The notes beneath the pieces are model-generated. The model saw nothing but the letters and a program-made list of their open reading frames with translations, had not been told where the DNA came from and made no database searches. Source: Pseudodesulfovibrio sediminis (GTDB lineage Bacteria; Desulfobacterota; Desulfovibrionia; Desulfovibrionales; Desulfovibrionaceae). From it: a DNA stretch of 64,000 nt. The stretch lies in NCBI RefSeq assembly GCF_020886695.1, contig NZ_AP024485.1, forward strand, positions 2,365,001-2,429,000, read 5' to 3'. Made by a program: the position numbers and the translations under genes. Below, in pieces: positions 63,116-64,000 of the stretch (positions are counted from its first letter, which is position 1; each line of letters opens with the position of its first letter).

Positions 63116-63784
63116 TTATATCAAACCGGCTGACTCCAGTTGCGCCATGAGTTCGCCGACATCGGCCGCGATGAAGTCGGGGGAGAGGTGGGCGAATCCT
63201 TCTGCCTTCACCCTGCCGCTGGTTACTGCCGCGGACAGGCTCCCGGCCCGTTTTGCCGTCTCGATGTCCATGGGATGATCACCCACCATGAGAGAGCGTT
63301 CAGGGGCGGCTCCGATAACTTCGAGCGCCTGGAAAAGATGGGCCGGGTTCGGTTTGAGCAGAGGGGCGTCTTCACGGGGAATGAACACGCGGGTGCATGC
63401 CTCGATGTCGGGAAAGACCATTTTGACGGCCGGGGAGATGTTGCGGGTGATGACTCCGGGGGCCACGCCACAGGCCAGCAGTTTTTGCAGGGCCGGGCGG
63501 GTGAATTCGAAGAGGGTGCCTTCACGGGCCGCGTCCAGTTCCATGGCCGTGATGACCAGTCTGCCGCGAGAGTGGAACTCCATACCCTCGTCCATGTCGA
63601 TCTTTTTGGCCTCGGCCACCAGCTCTTCAAGCCACTCAAGAGCAGGTGTGGTGTTGGGCTCGGGGCGTTGTGGCAGAAAGACTTCGCCAAGGGCCGCGAT
63701 CTTGACCTTCATCAGCTCAAAATCAAGCGGGACGTCGGCCAGCGTGCCATCAAAATCGAATATGACTGCGTCGAGTCTGGTCAT
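63116..63784 (-). CDS. HAD-family phosphatase (phosphoglycolate-phosphatase-like)
   Basis: 222 residues. Motif I is FDFDGTLADVP with the two catalytic Asp; motif III region has NPAHLFQALEV, and motif IV is MVGDHPMDIETAKRAG. The cap is the small helical type. The substrate is unknown; phosphoglycolate or a sugar phosphate are the usual guesses. It lies 69 bp from the HD-GYP gene on the same strand. Confidence 0.88.
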   Translation of the reverse strand: MTRLDAVIFDFDGTLADVPLDFELMKVKIAALGEVFLPQRPEPNTTPALEWLEELVAEAKKIDMDEGMEFHSRGRLVITAMELDAAREGTLFEFTRPALQKLLACGVAPGVITRNISPAVKMVFPDIEACTRVFIPREDAPLLKPNPAHLFQALEVIGAAPERSLMVGDHPMDIETAKRAGSLSAAVTSGRVKAEGFAHLSPDFIAADVGELMAQLESAGLI

Positions 63785-63841
63785 GGTGTGCCTCCGGCTG
63801 AAGGGGAAAAGAGGGTGGTTCTTGTGTCGCTGGGGGGAACG

Positions 63842-64000
63842 TTACTGTGCCAGGTCTCGCAATATCTTGAGATTGCGCATGTCGTCCTTCAAGTCCTTTT
63901 CCTTTGGTGTTTCCAAAGTCTTGGGGATATCCGCAAAGCGCGGGTCCTGCATGAGATTTCTGAACCCGTCCAGACCGATGCCGCCCTGCCCGATGTGTTC
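63842..64000 (-). CDS. nfo: Deoxyribonuclease IV (Nfo-like) C-terminal end, cut by window edge
   Basis: Only the last 52 residues are visible: EHIGQGGIGLDGFRNLMQDP, RFADIPKTLETPKEKD and a helical tail ending RDLAQ. The His near GQGGIG and the ETPK motif are typical of the apurinic endonuclease IV family C-terminus. Start lies beyond base 64000. It precedes the HAD gene, same strand, 57 bp apart. Confidence 0.85.
   Translation of the reverse strand, partial: EHIGQGGIGLDGFRNLMQDPRFADIPKTLETPKEKDLKDDMRNLKILRDLAQ

Overview
The window looks like a chromosomal segment from a Desulfovibrionaceae sulfate reducer (Desulfovibrio/Pseudodesulfovibrio type). The clues are the dnaA-dnaN-gyrB-gyrA block with a divergent DnaA, an orange-protein (ORP)-like cluster with ferredoxin-containing ParA-type ATPases, a DUF39 homocysteine-synthesis protein, a four-subunit 2-oxoacid:ferredoxin oxidoreductase, a rubrerythrin, and a dispersed GC-rich hairpin repeat that I recall from Desulfovibrio spacers. 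No tRNA, rRNA, CRISPR array, IS element or prophage was seen.

Layout. 1-13.4 kb lies left of the presumed origin: heptose kinase (cut by the edge), parB and parA with two perfect parS sites, a nucleotide-sugar epimerase, coaBC with neighbours, queA, korDABC and DUF39. 13.4-21.4 kb holds the probable origin region and dnaA-dnaN-gyrB-gyrA. 21.7-27.5 kb has a TPR lipoprotein, a glycosyltransferase/phosphatase/glycosyltransferase cassette, fabI and a diguanylate cyclase. 27.5-30.0 kb is a mirror-symmetric module of two convergent LysR paralogues, each divergent from a 54-codon gene. 30.4-37.2 kb has rubrerythrin, purD, purE, a detached GspL/M/N-like trio and ftsEX. 37.4-41.0 kb is pabA-pabB-pabC with a MerR-like protein. 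41.4-48.4 kb holds signalling genes (chemoreceptor, histidine kinase, ATPase-GNAT fusion) and a decayed GGDEF gene. 48.5-54.4 kb has comM, an XRE/DUF2975 pair and the five-gene ORP-like operon. 54.5-64 kb is accessory: binding protein, PACE and LysE exporters with a MarR regulator, a small winged-helix gene, a PAS/PP2C phosphatase coupled to a lytic transglycosylase, a DUF362 ferredoxin protein, an HD-GYP phosphodiesterase, a HAD phosphatase and the C-terminal end of endonuclease IV.

The most interesting signals are: (i) the LysR/microprotein mirror module; (ii) an internal ribosome binding site and GTG inside the DUF134-NifX fusion gene of the ORP-like operon, which could yield a free cluster-binding protein as well as the fused regulator, with a 14-bp perfect palindrome next to its promoter; (iii) three related palindromes at the MarR gene, one overlapping its start codon; (iv) the 26-bp-arm hairpin element and two related spacers. 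Everything here was read by eye; homology statements rest on motif recognition, not on searches.
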